A DNA stretch of 64,000 bases from Lutibacter agarilyticus. GTDB lineage: Bacteria; Bacteroidota; Bacteroidia; Flavobacteriales; Flavobacteriaceae. The stretch spans positions 1-64,000 of the forward strand of contig NZ_FZNT01000011.1 of assembly GCF_900188235.1 (NCBI RefSeq), given 5' to 3'. The notes beneath the pieces were generated by a model, which did no database searches, was not told the origin of the DNA, and worked only from the letters and a program-made list of their open reading frames with translations. The position numbers were made by a program, and so were the translations under genes. Shown piece by piece: positions 27,475-35,752 of the stretch. Each line of letters starts with the position of its first letter. Position 1 is the first letter of the stretch.

Positions 27475-27887
27475 TTATTTACTTAATACTTTTTTTCTTA
27501 ATCCGAATATTCTTTTTTGTAAACTTATTATATTTTTTAATAGCTCATCAAAATTAAGTTGAGAACTATACTTTCTTTTATTGGCTATTCTCAATTGAGT
27601 TTCGAGTTCAAAACAGGAACCTAAACTAATTTCTAAAAACCTTGCAAAATCTTTTTGAGAAGTTCGCCCTCCCCGCCATCTGGCTCGTTCTCTAAAAAAG
27701 TCCACTGGACTTTTTCTTAACGTTCCGTCCTCTCTGCAATATTTGAAGGAATTGAAACTGCTGAACGCGTAATCTGAGAACTCAATGAATATTTTTCTTC
27801 AGAAGGAAAATTATCAACCATTGTATAAATAGCATCAACCATGTTCATACTATCAATCCACACATCATATTCCCTAAAATTTCTCAT
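27475..27887 (-). pseudogene. four-helix-bundle (S23-type) protein gene split by a hairpin element
   Basis: From an ATG at 27887 the minus strand reads RNFREYDVWIDSMNMVDAIY, FPSEEKYSLSSQITRSAVSI and PSNIAE, the classic start of the four helix bundle family (TIGR02436). It then enters foreign sequence and hits a stop. Past the insert another frame resumes with GRTSQKDFARFLEISLGS and CFELETQLRIANKR to a stop at 27475. The insert of about 66 bases is the AGT-loop hairpin element, placed at the AEG..GRTS turn. Rejoined, the gene would be about 115 codons. The last gene-like frame of 76 codons is only the second half. Confidence 0.85.
27668..27725 (-). repeat. AGT-triloop hairpin element, copy B
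   Basis: On the minus strand: AACGTTAAG, then a hairpin (27695-27715) with arms AAAAAGTCC/GGACTTTTT and loop AGT, then TAGAGAACGAGCCAGATGGC. It interrupts the four-helix-bundle gene. Confidence 0.8.
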
Positions 27888-27889
27888 TG

Positions 27890-28402
27890 CCTTGGTCTTC
27901 GTCTTAGTCTTTGTTTTCGTTTTTGTTTTTGTTTTGGTCTTAGTTTTTACTTCTCGTTTCTATTCAACAGATTACTTCGTCGTACCCTCCTCGTAATGAC
28001 GGTTCACTCTTTACTCTTCACTGCTGAGCCTGCGAAGCAACTTCTCACTTCTCACTTCTCACTTCTATGCTACAGATCCCCATCAAGCTGAAGATGTCAC
28101 ACTGAGCTTGTCGAAGTGTTGTTTCAGCATCTCATCTTTTATACTTCCAATCAAAAGATTACTTCGTCGTACCCTCCTCGTAATGACGGTTCACTCTTTA
28201 CTCTTCACTGCTGAGCCTGCGAAGCAACTTCTCACTTCTCACTTCTCACTTCTCACTTCTCACTTCTCACTTCTCACTTCTCACTTCTCACTTCTCACTT
28301 CTCACTTCTCACTTCTATGCTACAGATCCCCAGTCAAACATAGGATGACGGTTCGTCTTAGTCTTTGTCTTCGTTTTGGTCTTCCTCTTTATTTTCCTCC
28401 AC
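27890..28402. repeat. low-complexity and heptamer repeats between pseudogene and fcl
   Basis: Begins with a GTTTT(T/C/G)-type run, then two copies of a block AGATTACTTCGTCGTACCCT that leads to ACTGCTGAGCCTGCGAAGC and heptamers. The first copy has three heptamers near 28037-28063; the second is the long array at 28227-28310. No gene seen. Confidence 0.8.
28227..28310. repeat. (ACTTCTC)12 array downstream of fcl
   Basis: Twelve perfect ACTTCTC heptamers in a row, ending in ACTTCTATGC. The reverse complement of the same heptamer forms the array at 29466-29598 on the other side of fcl. Confidence 0.95.
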
Positions 28403-29353
28403 TTACATTTTCACTTCTTTAAACGCTTCTATATTTTTTAAAAACCAATCATAGGTCTTATTTAATCCTTCATCTAAACTGGTACGTGCTTGCCAACCTT
28501 CATTTTTTAGTTTAGACACATCCATTAATTTTCTTGGTGTACCATCTGGCATTGCACTATTCCAAACAATTTCACCTGTATGCCCAACAACTTTTTGAAT
28601 TTTTTCAGCTAAGGCTTTGATGGTTAAATCGCTTCCACAGCCTACATTGTACAAATGTTCAGTTAGTTTGTGTTCAAATGCAAAACAAACTGCTTCAGCC
28701 ATATCATCTACAAATAAAAATTCTCGCATAGGCGTTCCTGATCCCCATAGTTCAACGGGTGTATTGCCATTTTCTTTTGCTTCGTGAAATTTACGCAGCA
28801 TTGCTGGCAAGACGTGTGATGTTTTTAAATCGAAATTGTCATGTGTGCCGTATAAATTAGTAGGCATTAAACTAACATAATCTAAACCATATTGTTTACG
28901 AATGGCTTCACAAGCTTTTACACCTGAAATTTTTGCAATAGCATACCATTCATTGGTAGGTTCTAAACTTCCGGTTAATAAGGCTTTTTCTTTTAAGGGT
29001 TGTGCTGCTAATTTTGGATAAATACAAGAACTTCCTAAAAAAATAAATTTCTGAATACCTGTTTCAAAAGAGCCATTGATTAAGTTGTTTTGAATCAACA
29101 TATTATCCATCAAAAACTGGTATGGATACGTGTTATTTGCTAAAATACCTCCAACTCTGGCGGCGGCATCAATAACAACTTCTACCTGTTCACTCTTTAA
29201 AAAATCGTTGACATCTGCTTGATTTCGTAAATCTAACTCTTTACTGGTTCTTCCAACTAAATTGGTATAGCCTTTACTTTGAAGATTTCTCCAAATGGCA
29301 CTGCCTACCATTCCTCTATGGCCAGCAATGTATATTTTTGAGTCTTTATTCAT
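28403..29353 (-). CDS. fcl: GDP-L-fucose synthase
   Basis: 316 residues, full length. The Rossmann motif is IYIAGHRGMVGSAIWR (GxxGxxG), followed by RVGGILANNTYPYQFL, FLGSSCIYPK, the catalytic Tyr/Lys pair in EWYAIAKISG and MPTNLYGTHDNFD. It performs the 3,5-epimerisation and 4-reduction of GDP-4-keto-6-deoxymannose, completing GDP-L-fucose with gmd. It is separated from gmd by 1.1 kb of repeats and a pseudogene, so it has its own transcript. Heptamer arrays lie on both sides of it. Confidence 0.93.
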   Translation of the reverse strand: MNKDSKIYIAGHRGMVGSAIWRNLQSKGYTNLVGRTSKELDLRNQADVNDFLKSEQVEVVIDAAARVGGILANNTYPYQFLMDNMLIQNNLINGSFETGIQKFIFLGSSCIYPKLAAQPLKEKALLTGSLEPTNEWYAIAKISGVKACEAIRKQYGLDYVSLMPTNLYGTHDNFDLKTSHVLPAMLRKFHEAKENGNTPVELWGSGTPMREFLFVDDMAEAVCFAFEHKLTEHLYNVGCGSDLTIKALAEKIQKVVGHTGEIVWNSAMPDGTPRKLMDVSKLKNEGWQARTSLDEGLNKTYDWFLKNIEAFKEVKM

Positions 29354-29361
29354 AATATAAA

Positions 29362-29410
29362 TTGACAGATTGTCAATAGTTTAGTTACGCAAATTTTGAT
29401 TGCAAATATA
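29362..29410 (-). promoter_or_regulatory. candidate fcl promoter with inverted repeat
   Basis: On the minus strand TATATTTG (29403-29410) fits the TAnnTTTG -7 box. Between it and the fcl start codon lies the perfect inverted repeat TTGACA-GAT-TGTCAA (29362-29376). A convincing -33 box is not visible. The heptamer array starts about 55 bases further upstream. Confidence 0.4.
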
Positions 29411-29465
29411 ACCTTTCTTTTAAATTAAGAAGAAGGATTTTGGATTAAATTGGGGGTTAGATGTT

Positions 29466-29598
29466 AGAAGTGAGAAGTGAGAAGTGAGAAGTGAGAAGTG
29501 AGAAGTGAGAAGTGAGAAGTGAGAAGTGAGAAGTGAGAAGTGAGAAGTTAGAAGTTAGAAGTTAGAAGTTAGAAGTTATAAGTTATAAGTTATAAGTT
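29466..29598. repeat. 19-unit heptamer array upstream of fcl
   Basis: Eleven AGAAGTG, five AGAAGTT and three ATAAGTT units without a break. The ordered drift of the unit along the array suggests growth by slippage. In reverse complement the first type is CACTTCT, the same heptamer as at 28227-28310. Confidence 0.95.
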
Positions 29599-29599
29599 A

Positions 29600-30186
29600 G
29601 ATATTAGGTATTAGATTTGTACAATGGCTTCGCTGGCTCAGTATTTAGAACTAAAAAACCGTCATTCCCAACTTGATTTGGAATCTTTTGCATTGGTGTT
29701 TAAATGTAAAAGACCTCCAGTCAGGCTGAAGGTGACGATGAAATGAAACTTTCATTTCAGTGAAAACGGGAATCTTTGGCTTTGGAGCTCAAAACAACTT
29801 TATTCTTTTTTGCATTGCCCAAAAAAGAACCAAAAAAGTCTAGTCTGATGAAGATTTCTTTAAAATTCAATCCTCAAAAAAGACATGCGCTGAACTCGCT
29901 GTGCTCAAACAGCACCGCCTGTTTTCTTTTTCTTCGGAAGTATTTTCTACAGAAATATTCATAGGACATCCAAAAAAACCGTCATTCCCAACCCTCTACC
30001 CTCTGCTGAGCGGATTCGAAATGTTGATTAGGAATCTTTTGCATTGGTGTTTAAATGTAAAAGACCTCCAGTCAAGCTGAAGGTGACGATGAAATGAAAC
30101 TTTCATTTCAGTGAAAATGGGAATCTTTGGCTTTGAAGTTCAAAACAACTTTATTCTTTTTTGCATTGCCCAAAAAATAACCAAAA
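29600..30186. repeat. two copies of a 0.34-kb repeat
   Basis: GGAATCTTTTGCATTGGTGT followed by GTAAAAGACCTCCAGTCA, TTTCATTTCAGTGAAAA and TTTATTCTTTTTTGCATTGC occurs at about 29678-29830 and again at about 30030-30180. The first copy continues into a unit with GCGCTGAACTCGCTGTGCTC. The 63-codon frame here is not a gene. No other gene seen. Confidence 0.75.
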
Positions 30187-30923
30187 AAATCTAGTCTGAT
30201 TTTATTTTTCTACAAACCTACTTAAAAAACGTTACCCACCAATTCCAGACCGCTACGCTCTTTGGAAAACCCGCCATCCAGCGCTACATTTTTTAGTTGT
30301 TTGTAACGAAAAATTAAATAGGACACTTCTTTGATATTAGTGGATTTAGGGATTAACTTTTGAGCCAGTGAAATAGTTTCATACTTCTTACCGATTATTA
30401 CACACCCCTAGCCCTTCTCAAGAGGGAAATGAATTTGAACCACAAAACAAACAGATTTCCAGTCAAGCTGGAAATGAGGTATGTTTTGAACTGTCTTTGC
30501 GAGGGCGTTTATAAAGTGCAACGATATAAACAACTGCGGCAATCTCAATGTAATAGAACGTAATTAACCTTTGAAATAACAAACTAACAAATTACATTTA
30601 ATTGTTTTTCTTCCTTCTTTTCCATTGATGAAAAGAACCAAAAATCTAGGCTTACGAAATAAGTACTAAATTTATTACTTGAAGGCTAAATTTTAGGAAC
30701 TCACTACGTTAATTGTTGTAAATTTGTTGCATACGTGGTGTTCAAACAACCTAAAATTTTACGCCTTCTGCACTGCAAATTTTACGTCCTTTTTTCGATA
30801 GGCCGTTTAATTTAAATAATTTGCTGTAGTTACTTTTCAATTACCTCTTTTTTTATTGAAACTTCGCAACAAAATATAAGTTTAGTAGAAACGGTTGGGT
30901 GTAACGAAAAATTAAATAGGACA
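30187..30923. repeat. 0.74-kb direct repeat, copy 1
   Basis: Runs from AAAATCTAGTCTGATTTTA to ACGAAAAATTAAATAGGACA and is nearly identical to 32557-33292. It contains smaller units: the TTTCCAG palindrome, CCGCT(A/G)CGCTCTTTGGAAAA and TTTTACGCCTTCTGCACTGC. No coding frame. Confidence 0.85.
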
Positions 30924-31067
30924 GTTTTCAAAACATCCTTTTTCAAAACGACTATTTACTTTTGGTGGGACTCTTTTTGTAAGAATAGTGCAGCCAAAGC
31001 TCAGAGATTCAGCGACTGCAAGGAGCGCTGAGTTTGGCAAACGGTGCTTGCAATTCCTACAAGGCTG

Positions 31068-31130
31068 GAGTGTTAAAAAATGTTTGAGAAACATTTTAAC
31101 GATCAGGCCGGGGTGCGCTAGGGCTTCTTT
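31068..31130 (+). repeat. AGT-family hairpin element, copy C
   Basis: GGAGTGTT, hairpin 31077-31097 with arms AAAATGTTT/AAACATTTT and loop GAG, then AACGATCAGGCCGGGGTGC. The loop differs (GAG). It lies head to head with copy D. The 78-codon frame over 30912-31148 is a translation of this element pair. Confidence 0.65.
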
Positions 31131-31140
31131 GGTTGTCCAA

Positions 31141-31197
31141 CGCGCCACCTGGCTCCATCGCTAAAAACAGTTACTAACTGTTTTCTGAACGCTAGGC
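31141..31197 (-). repeat. AGT-triloop hairpin element, copy D
   Basis: On the minus strand: AGCGTTCAG, hairpin (31164-31184) with arms AAAACAGTT/AACTGTTTT and loop AGT, then TAGCGATGGAGCCAGGTGGC. Inverted relative to copy C, ten bases away. Confidence 0.8.
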
Positions 31198-31268
31198 CCT
31201 GGGCAATCAAAGAAATGAACAGAAAATATCTTTCTTATTCTTTTTTTCATCGATAAAAAAAGAACCAA

Positions 31269-31520
31269 AAAAATCTAGTCTGATTTTATTTTTCTACAAG
31301 CCTACCTAAAAAATGTTATCCACCATTTCCAGACCGCTGCGCTCTTTGGAAAACCCTCCATCCAACGCTACATTTTTTAGTTGTTTGCAACGAAAAATTA
31401 AATAGGACACTTCTTTGTTTTATTTTCTAATTTGCTTTTGATTCATAAAATAAATGTTATTATAAGCCTATTGAAAAATAGACTCCCTTTAGGGCTGGGG
31501 AGAAACTATTTTTCAAATTA
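31269..31520. repeat. partial third copy of the direct repeat plus a 0.1-kb unit
   Basis: 31269-31409 matches the first 140 bases of the 0.74-kb repeat, ending at ACGAAAAATTAAATAGGACA. It is followed by a unit with CATAAAATAAATGTTATTAT and CTCCCTTTAGGGCTGGGG that recurs at about 33310-33405, after the second full copy. Confidence 0.8.
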
Positions 31521-31588
31521 ATTAGTGGTTAGTAGCTACTAAATAATTAAAAATGAATGATTAATACCTGTTGTGTGATTTAAAAATT

Positions 31589-31618
31589 TTTCATTGTTAC
31601 CAAAATTTGGTAAATTTG
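31589..31618 (+). promoter_or_regulatory. parDE promoter with overlapping palindromic operator
   Basis: TTTC (31589-31592), 18 bases, then TAAATTTG (31611-31618) fits a Bacteroidetes -33/-7 promoter, 17 bases before the ATG. The inverted repeat TTACCAAAATTTGGTAA (31597-31613, 8-base arms) lies between the boxes and overlaps the -7. This placement suits autorepression by the ParD ribbon-helix-helix protein. Confidence 0.65.
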
Positions 31619-31635
31619 AGTGAAATTTAATAAAA

Positions 31636-31878
31636 ATGGGAAAAAACACATCAATATCAATCGGTAATCATTTTGAGGAATTTATTCAAAATGAGATTAA
31701 ATCTGGAAAATATGGTTCTGCAAGTGAAGTTATTCGTTCTGCTTTGAGACTTCTTGAAAGAGAAGAAAGAAAAGAAAGAGCACTAATTAAAGCTCTAGAA
31801 ATTGGAGAAAAAAGTGGGTTTGTTGAAAATTTCAATCCAAAAGAACATTTGAAAGAATTACACCGTAAACACTTATGA
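31636..31878 (+). CDS. parD: ParD-family antitoxin
   Basis: 80 residues. N-terminal ribbon-helix-helix: SISIGNHFEEFIQNEIKSGK, YGSASEVIRSALRLLEREE, the standard ParD (CC2985-type) DNA-binding half. The tail (about 45-80) is charged and would wrap the toxin: GEKSGFVENFNPKEHLKELH. It binds and blocks ParE and, as a dimer, represses the pair's promoter. Its last four bases overlap the toxin start (ATGA). The pair is in a repeat field between copies of a 0.74-kb repeat, as expected of a mobile or addiction locus. Confidence 0.93.
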   Translation: MGKNTSISIGNHFEEFIQNEIKSGKYGSASEVIRSALRLLEREERKERALIKALEIGEKSGFVENFNPKEHLKELHRKHL

Positions 31879-32177
31879 GTAAAAATAAATATCGCATAAG
31901 TGAACAGGCTATAAATGACTTGAATGACATTTGGATTTACACATTAAATAAATGGTCTAAAGAACAAGCTGATAGATATTACGATTTGATAATTAGCGAA
32001 ATTGAGTTTATTTCTGGGAATTTTTTGACTGGAAAATCAGCGGAGCAAACTCGAAAAAATTATAGAGTGACTAAAATAAAATCACATTTAATTTTTTATA
32101 GAAAAATAGAAAACAACATTGTAGAAATAGTAAGAATTTTACATCAAAGAATGGATCTCAAAAAACGAATTGATTAA
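31875..32177 (+). CDS. parE: ParE-family toxin (RelE/ParE fold)
   Basis: 100 residues, normal length. YRISEQAINDLNDIWIYTLN and WSKEQADRYYDLIISEIEFI are the two N-terminal helices of ParE; YRVTKIKSHLIFYRKIENN is the central beta hairpin; IVRILHQRMDLKKRI is the C-terminal strand with the typical RxLH. ParE proteins poison DNA gyrase. No damage seen, so the module should be active. Translation is coupled to parD by overlap. Confidence 0.93.
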   Translation: MSKNKYRISEQAINDLNDIWIYTLNKWSKEQADRYYDLIISEIEFISGNFLTGKSAEQTRKNYRVTKIKSHLIFYRKIENNIVEIVRILHQRMDLKKRID

Positions 32178-32556
32178 AAAACTACACACTACAACTCATA
32201 AAGTTTGTGCTTACATTTAAACTAAATAACGAACCATCAAACATTCAACAAACAATTTGCTACGTCCCAAAATCTCCGATTTTCCAGTCGCACAAATCTT
32301 ATAAAAGCTCAATCACATCCAATGCTCAATTTTATGTGATTTCTCATTGCATTCGAAATGACAAAATATATGTCATTTTCAGCTTGATTACTCACTTTTT
32401 TTTATTTTAAGCTAAAGAGTTCGTGAATCTTCGATTTGGGAATCTTTGGCTTTGGAGTTTAAAACAACTTTATTCTATTTTGCATTGCCCAAAAATGAAA
32501 TCGACATTAGGAGATTCACGAACACTTCATAAAATAATAAATGGGTGAGCTAACCA
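32178..32556. repeat. repeat field after parDE
   Basis: Carries a unit with TCTCATTGCATTCGAAATGAC in reverse of that at 620-670, a 50-base insert with core GAATCTTCGATTT (about 32388-32438, minus orientation) and a changed relative of it at about 32500-32556 (GAGATTCACGAACACTTCA). No gene seen. Confidence 0.7.
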
Positions 32557-33292
32557 AAAATCTAGTCTGATTTTATTTTTCTACAAACCTACTTAAAAAA
32601 CGTTATCCACCATTTCCAGACCGCTGCGCTCTTTGGAAAACCCTCCATCCAACGCTACATTTTTTAGTTGGTTGCAACGAAAAATTAAATAGGACACTTC
32701 TTTGATATTAGTGGATTTGGGATTAACTTTTGAGCCAGTGAAATAGTTTCATACTTCTTACCGATTATTACACACCCCTAGCCCTTCTCAAGGGGGAAAT
32801 GAATTTGAACCACAAAACAAACAGATTTCCAGTCAAGCTGGAAATGAGGTATGCTTTGAACCGTCTTTGCGAGGGCGTTTATAAAGTGCAACGATATAAA
32901 CAACTGTGGCAATCTCAATGTAATAGAACGTAATTAACCTTTGAAATAACAAACTAACAAATTACATTTAATTGTTTTTCTTGTTCTTTTCCATTGATGA
33001 AAAGAACCAAAAATCTAGGCTTACGAAATAAGTACTAAATTTATTGCTTGAAGGCTAAATTTTAGGAACTCACTACGTTAATTGTTGTAAATTTGTTGCA
33101 TACGTGGTGTTCAAACAGCCTAAAATTTTACGCCTTCTGCACTGCAAATTTTATGTCCTTTTTTCGATAGGCCGTTTAATTTAAATAATTTGCTATAGTT
33201 ACTTTTCAATTACCTCTTTTTTTATTGAAACTTCGCAACAAAATATAAGTTTAGTAGAAACGGTTGGGTGTAACGAAAAATTAAATAGGACA
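32557..33292. repeat. 0.74-kb direct repeat, copy 2
   Basis: Near-identical to 30187-30923 over its whole length, with scattered single changes. Followed by the CTCCCTTTAGGGCTGGGG unit and a short stretch to the end of the BamA-like gene at 33464. Confidence 0.85.
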
Positions 33293-33463
33293 ACTCTTTG
33301 TTGAAAATTGCCTATTTGCTTTTGATTCATAAAATAAATGTTATTATAAGCCTATTGAAAAATAGACTCCCTTTAGGGCTGGGGAAAAATTATTTTTCAA
33401 ATTGATCTATCATAATTTGGATGTGGGTGGTTGACTGTTAGCTATAAATTTTTTAACCGCTAT

Positions 33464-34615
33464 TTACCAAGATTTTCCAAAAACAATATAGAATGCAAAA
33501 TCTTTACCATTACCCCATGCAAAGTCGGTTCCCATATCTACACCAAGTTTGCGCGCTATTTGATATCTAAAACCTGTACCTACAGTATATGCCCAATCTG
33601 TCTCTCCAAAATCCTTGAATTCTGAAAATGCTTTACCTCCACCAAAAAATCCTAATACAGACCAACGTTTGTATATATTGTAGTTCCATTCGGTTTCTGC
33701 TACTAAGGTATTGTCTCCCTGGTATCGCATAGCCGGCACACCACGTAAGCTAACAAATGGATAGGCATAAAATGGTGCATCTCCAATCAAATAACTACCC
33801 TGAAAGCGCCAAGATGATCTTAGCCTATCCACTATAGGTACATAACCAAAAAAATCTGTTGACAAGGTGCTGAAATCATCTGATGAACCCAACCACTCTG
33901 CACTATAACTCATTGCTATTTGCGCTTTAACCCCTTTGGTAGGCGTAAAGGTATTATTTAGATTGTCGAAGGTGATTGTTGGTTTTATTGAACTAATCTT
34001 TGAATTGACATTTAACCTTTTTAGTATCGCATTTATTATCGGTCGGTTAGGAATGGTATCAAAGGAAACATTTCCGTTGAAATACATATACGTTGCACCT
34101 GCGTAAAATTTTGATTTCCCCAGCCTGGCTTCAGCTTGCTGCATAAATACCCAAGAATCTAACTTAATTCCTATTGGATTGCCATCTAAAATAGGACTGT
34201 TATTTCCGTAGTATTTAATATTCACATTAGGTTTAAAAATCGCTGTGATGGTACGAACACGGTTTTCACCAAAAATATGACTATGAAAAGCACCTGCCCC
34301 CCAGGTTTTATTTTCAGTATACAACCCAACAACACCTGATACGCTTGGTGGTACATAGGTTTCATATTTTTTCTTGCGCTTATGAAAATACAACAGGGCC
34401 AATCCACCCCCATAACCAACTGCGGGCTCTGTTATTGGAATTACAATAGGCAATACCCCATTTGCCTCCAATAAAAATTGACTCAAGTCAAAAGCCCCAT
34501 CCTCAGGATCACGAAAGCTTAACTTTTTTTTGGTTTTTAGACTATCCTGTTGTGCTATTGTTATTTGAGTAAATAAGCAAGTAAACAAAAAAAATAAAAT
34601 TAGTTTTAGTTTCAT
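33464..34615 (-). CDS. POTRA-less BamA/TamA-family outer membrane barrel
   Basis: 383 residues from the chosen start at 34615, which gives a clean signal peptide (KLKLILFFLFTCLFTQITIA, then QQDS); the longer frame adds 19 residues of no signal type and overlaps the upstream gene. After a short linker the protein is a barrel of about 16 strands with the BamA-superfamily loop 6 motif in the form SLRGVPAMRY, and ends in YIVFGKSW with the terminal aromatic residue needed for outer-membrane insertion. No POTRA domain. It has the same plan as the next gene upstream but is clearly diverged. Role unknown; possibly a small-molecule or lipid exporter. Confidence 0.75.
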   Translation of the reverse strand: MKLKLILFFLFTCLFTQITIAQQDSLKTKKKLSFRDPEDGAFDLSQFLLEANGVLPIVIPITEPAVGYGGGLALLYFHKRKKKYETYVPPSVSGVVGLYTENKTWGAGAFHSHIFGENRVRTITAIFKPNVNIKYYGNNSPILDGNPIGIKLDSWVFMQQAEARLGKSKFYAGATYMYFNGNVSFDTIPNRPIINAILKRLNVNSKISSIKPTITFDNLNNTFTPTKGVKAQIAMSYSAEWLGSSDDFSTLSTDFFGYVPIVDRLRSSWRFQGSYLIGDAPFYAYPFVSLRGVPAMRYQGDNTLVAETEWNYNIYKRWSVLGFFGGGKAFSEFKDFGETDWAYTVGTGFRYQIARKLGVDMGTDFAWGNGKDFAFYIVFGKSW

Positions 34616-34629
34616 ATCAATTAAATTTA

Positions 34630-35742
34630 TCAACGTCCAAACGACTCCCCAATTCTGAAATAAATCCCCCAATCATCTTTTCCAAGGGCAGCATCCAGAC
34701 CTATATTAATACGCATTTTTTCAATGACCATGTATCGTACTCCAACTCCTCCCCCTGGTAAAAAAGGAGCATTGTCTATATCTCCAAGTGTTTCAACTGC
34801 AGTAGCTAACCCAAAAAAGGCAACAGCTCCAAATTTGTTTTGAAAACGGTGACGATATTCTGCTTGTAGTGCGTATACCTGGTTTTCACGATAACGCCCT
34901 TTTGTGTAACCTCGAATATCGTCTTGACCAACTACGTTCTGCCCTTGAAAAGGGACATCACCAGTTGCAATGGCTGCATGAAAACGCGCAGCAATAATAT
35001 CATTTGAAGATTTGATAGGAATAAATTGATTGTACGTAATATTGTACGATTCGAATTTATTATCACTCCCTATCCAATCCCTATAAAAATTATTTTTAAA
35101 AGAAATGTTGTAACCTTTGTACGGATTTATCTGATCATCACGCTCATCAAAGTTTAAGGTATAACCTAAAGAGTTCATACTGCGATAACTTGTCACTAGT
35201 TCGGGAGGAATAAAATCAGGTAGATCATACGTTAGTTTAGACTTTGAATAGATACCTACCAAACCGAAATATAGTTTTCCAATAACTTTACGTTCTACTT
35301 TAAGCATAACAAAATCTGCTTTTGTATTAAATCCCACAAAACCACCTCCAAAAATGGGGATTTCCTGAAAGTATTGATAATTTATATTTCCAGCTCCAAG
35401 GGCTGCTAAAATACGCCAGCGATCTTCATTGAGATACAAGCGTTGAAACAAAGTTCCAAACCAAGTGCCATTTGTGGTATACATTCCAAAAACCCCTGAT
35501 GAAGACACAGGGGAAATAGAATCCGTTTTGCTTACCTTATAGAAAACTCGTCCCATAGCGCCCAAACTAAACCCAGTGGCATTGCTATAATTAACTACTG
35601 GAATGGCTGCAAAATTTACTTTTTTATCAGTTTTTTCTTTTTCTTGAGCATTAACAGTTAAACAAAATAACAAATACACAAAAATGGTGATGGTAATCTT
35701 AATTTTTATAATTTCTTTCAATACTTTTGATATTATAAACAT
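34630..35742 (-). CDS. POTRA-less BamA/TamA-family outer membrane barrel
   Basis: 370 residues. A signal peptide of about 32 residues ends NAQEKEK. Then comes a barrel with FAAIPVVNYSNATGFSLGAM, NFDERDDQINPYKGYNISF (the D15 strand with N-P-x-K-G), the loop 6 motif DDIRGYTKGRY and a GGGVGVRYMVIEKMRINIG C-terminal strand pair. Barrel size fits the D15/Bac_surface_Ag domain without POTRA. The stop lies 14 bases before the start of the sister barrel and ten bases after the next gene, so one operon. A tandem pair of different barrels suggests two related outer-membrane ports. Confidence 0.8.
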   Translation of the reverse strand: MFIISKVLKEIIKIKITITIFVYLLFCLTVNAQEKEKTDKKVNFAAIPVVNYSNATGFSLGAMGRVFYKVSKTDSISPVSSSGVFGMYTTNGTWFGTLFQRLYLNEDRWRILAALGAGNINYQYFQEIPIFGGGFVGFNTKADFVMLKVERKVIGKLYFGLVGIYSKSKLTYDLPDFIPPELVTSYRSMNSLGYTLNFDERDDQINPYKGYNISFKNNFYRDWIGSDNKFESYNITYNQFIPIKSSNDIIAARFHAAIATGDVPFQGQNVVGQDDIRGYTKGRYRENQVYALQAEYRHRFQNKFGAVAFFGLATAVETLGDIDNAPFLPGGGVGVRYMVIEKMRINIGLDAALGKDDWGIYFRIGESFGR

Positions 35743-35752
35743 TCAATCTTAG

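Noticed and set aside
7965-29353. Defence island or prophage
   Set aside because: No integrase, phage structural, restriction or nuclease genes; all genes fit polysaccharide synthesis.
30912-31148. 78-codon minus frame
   Set aside because: It covers the head-to-head hairpin elements and adjoining repeat; no protein-like composition.
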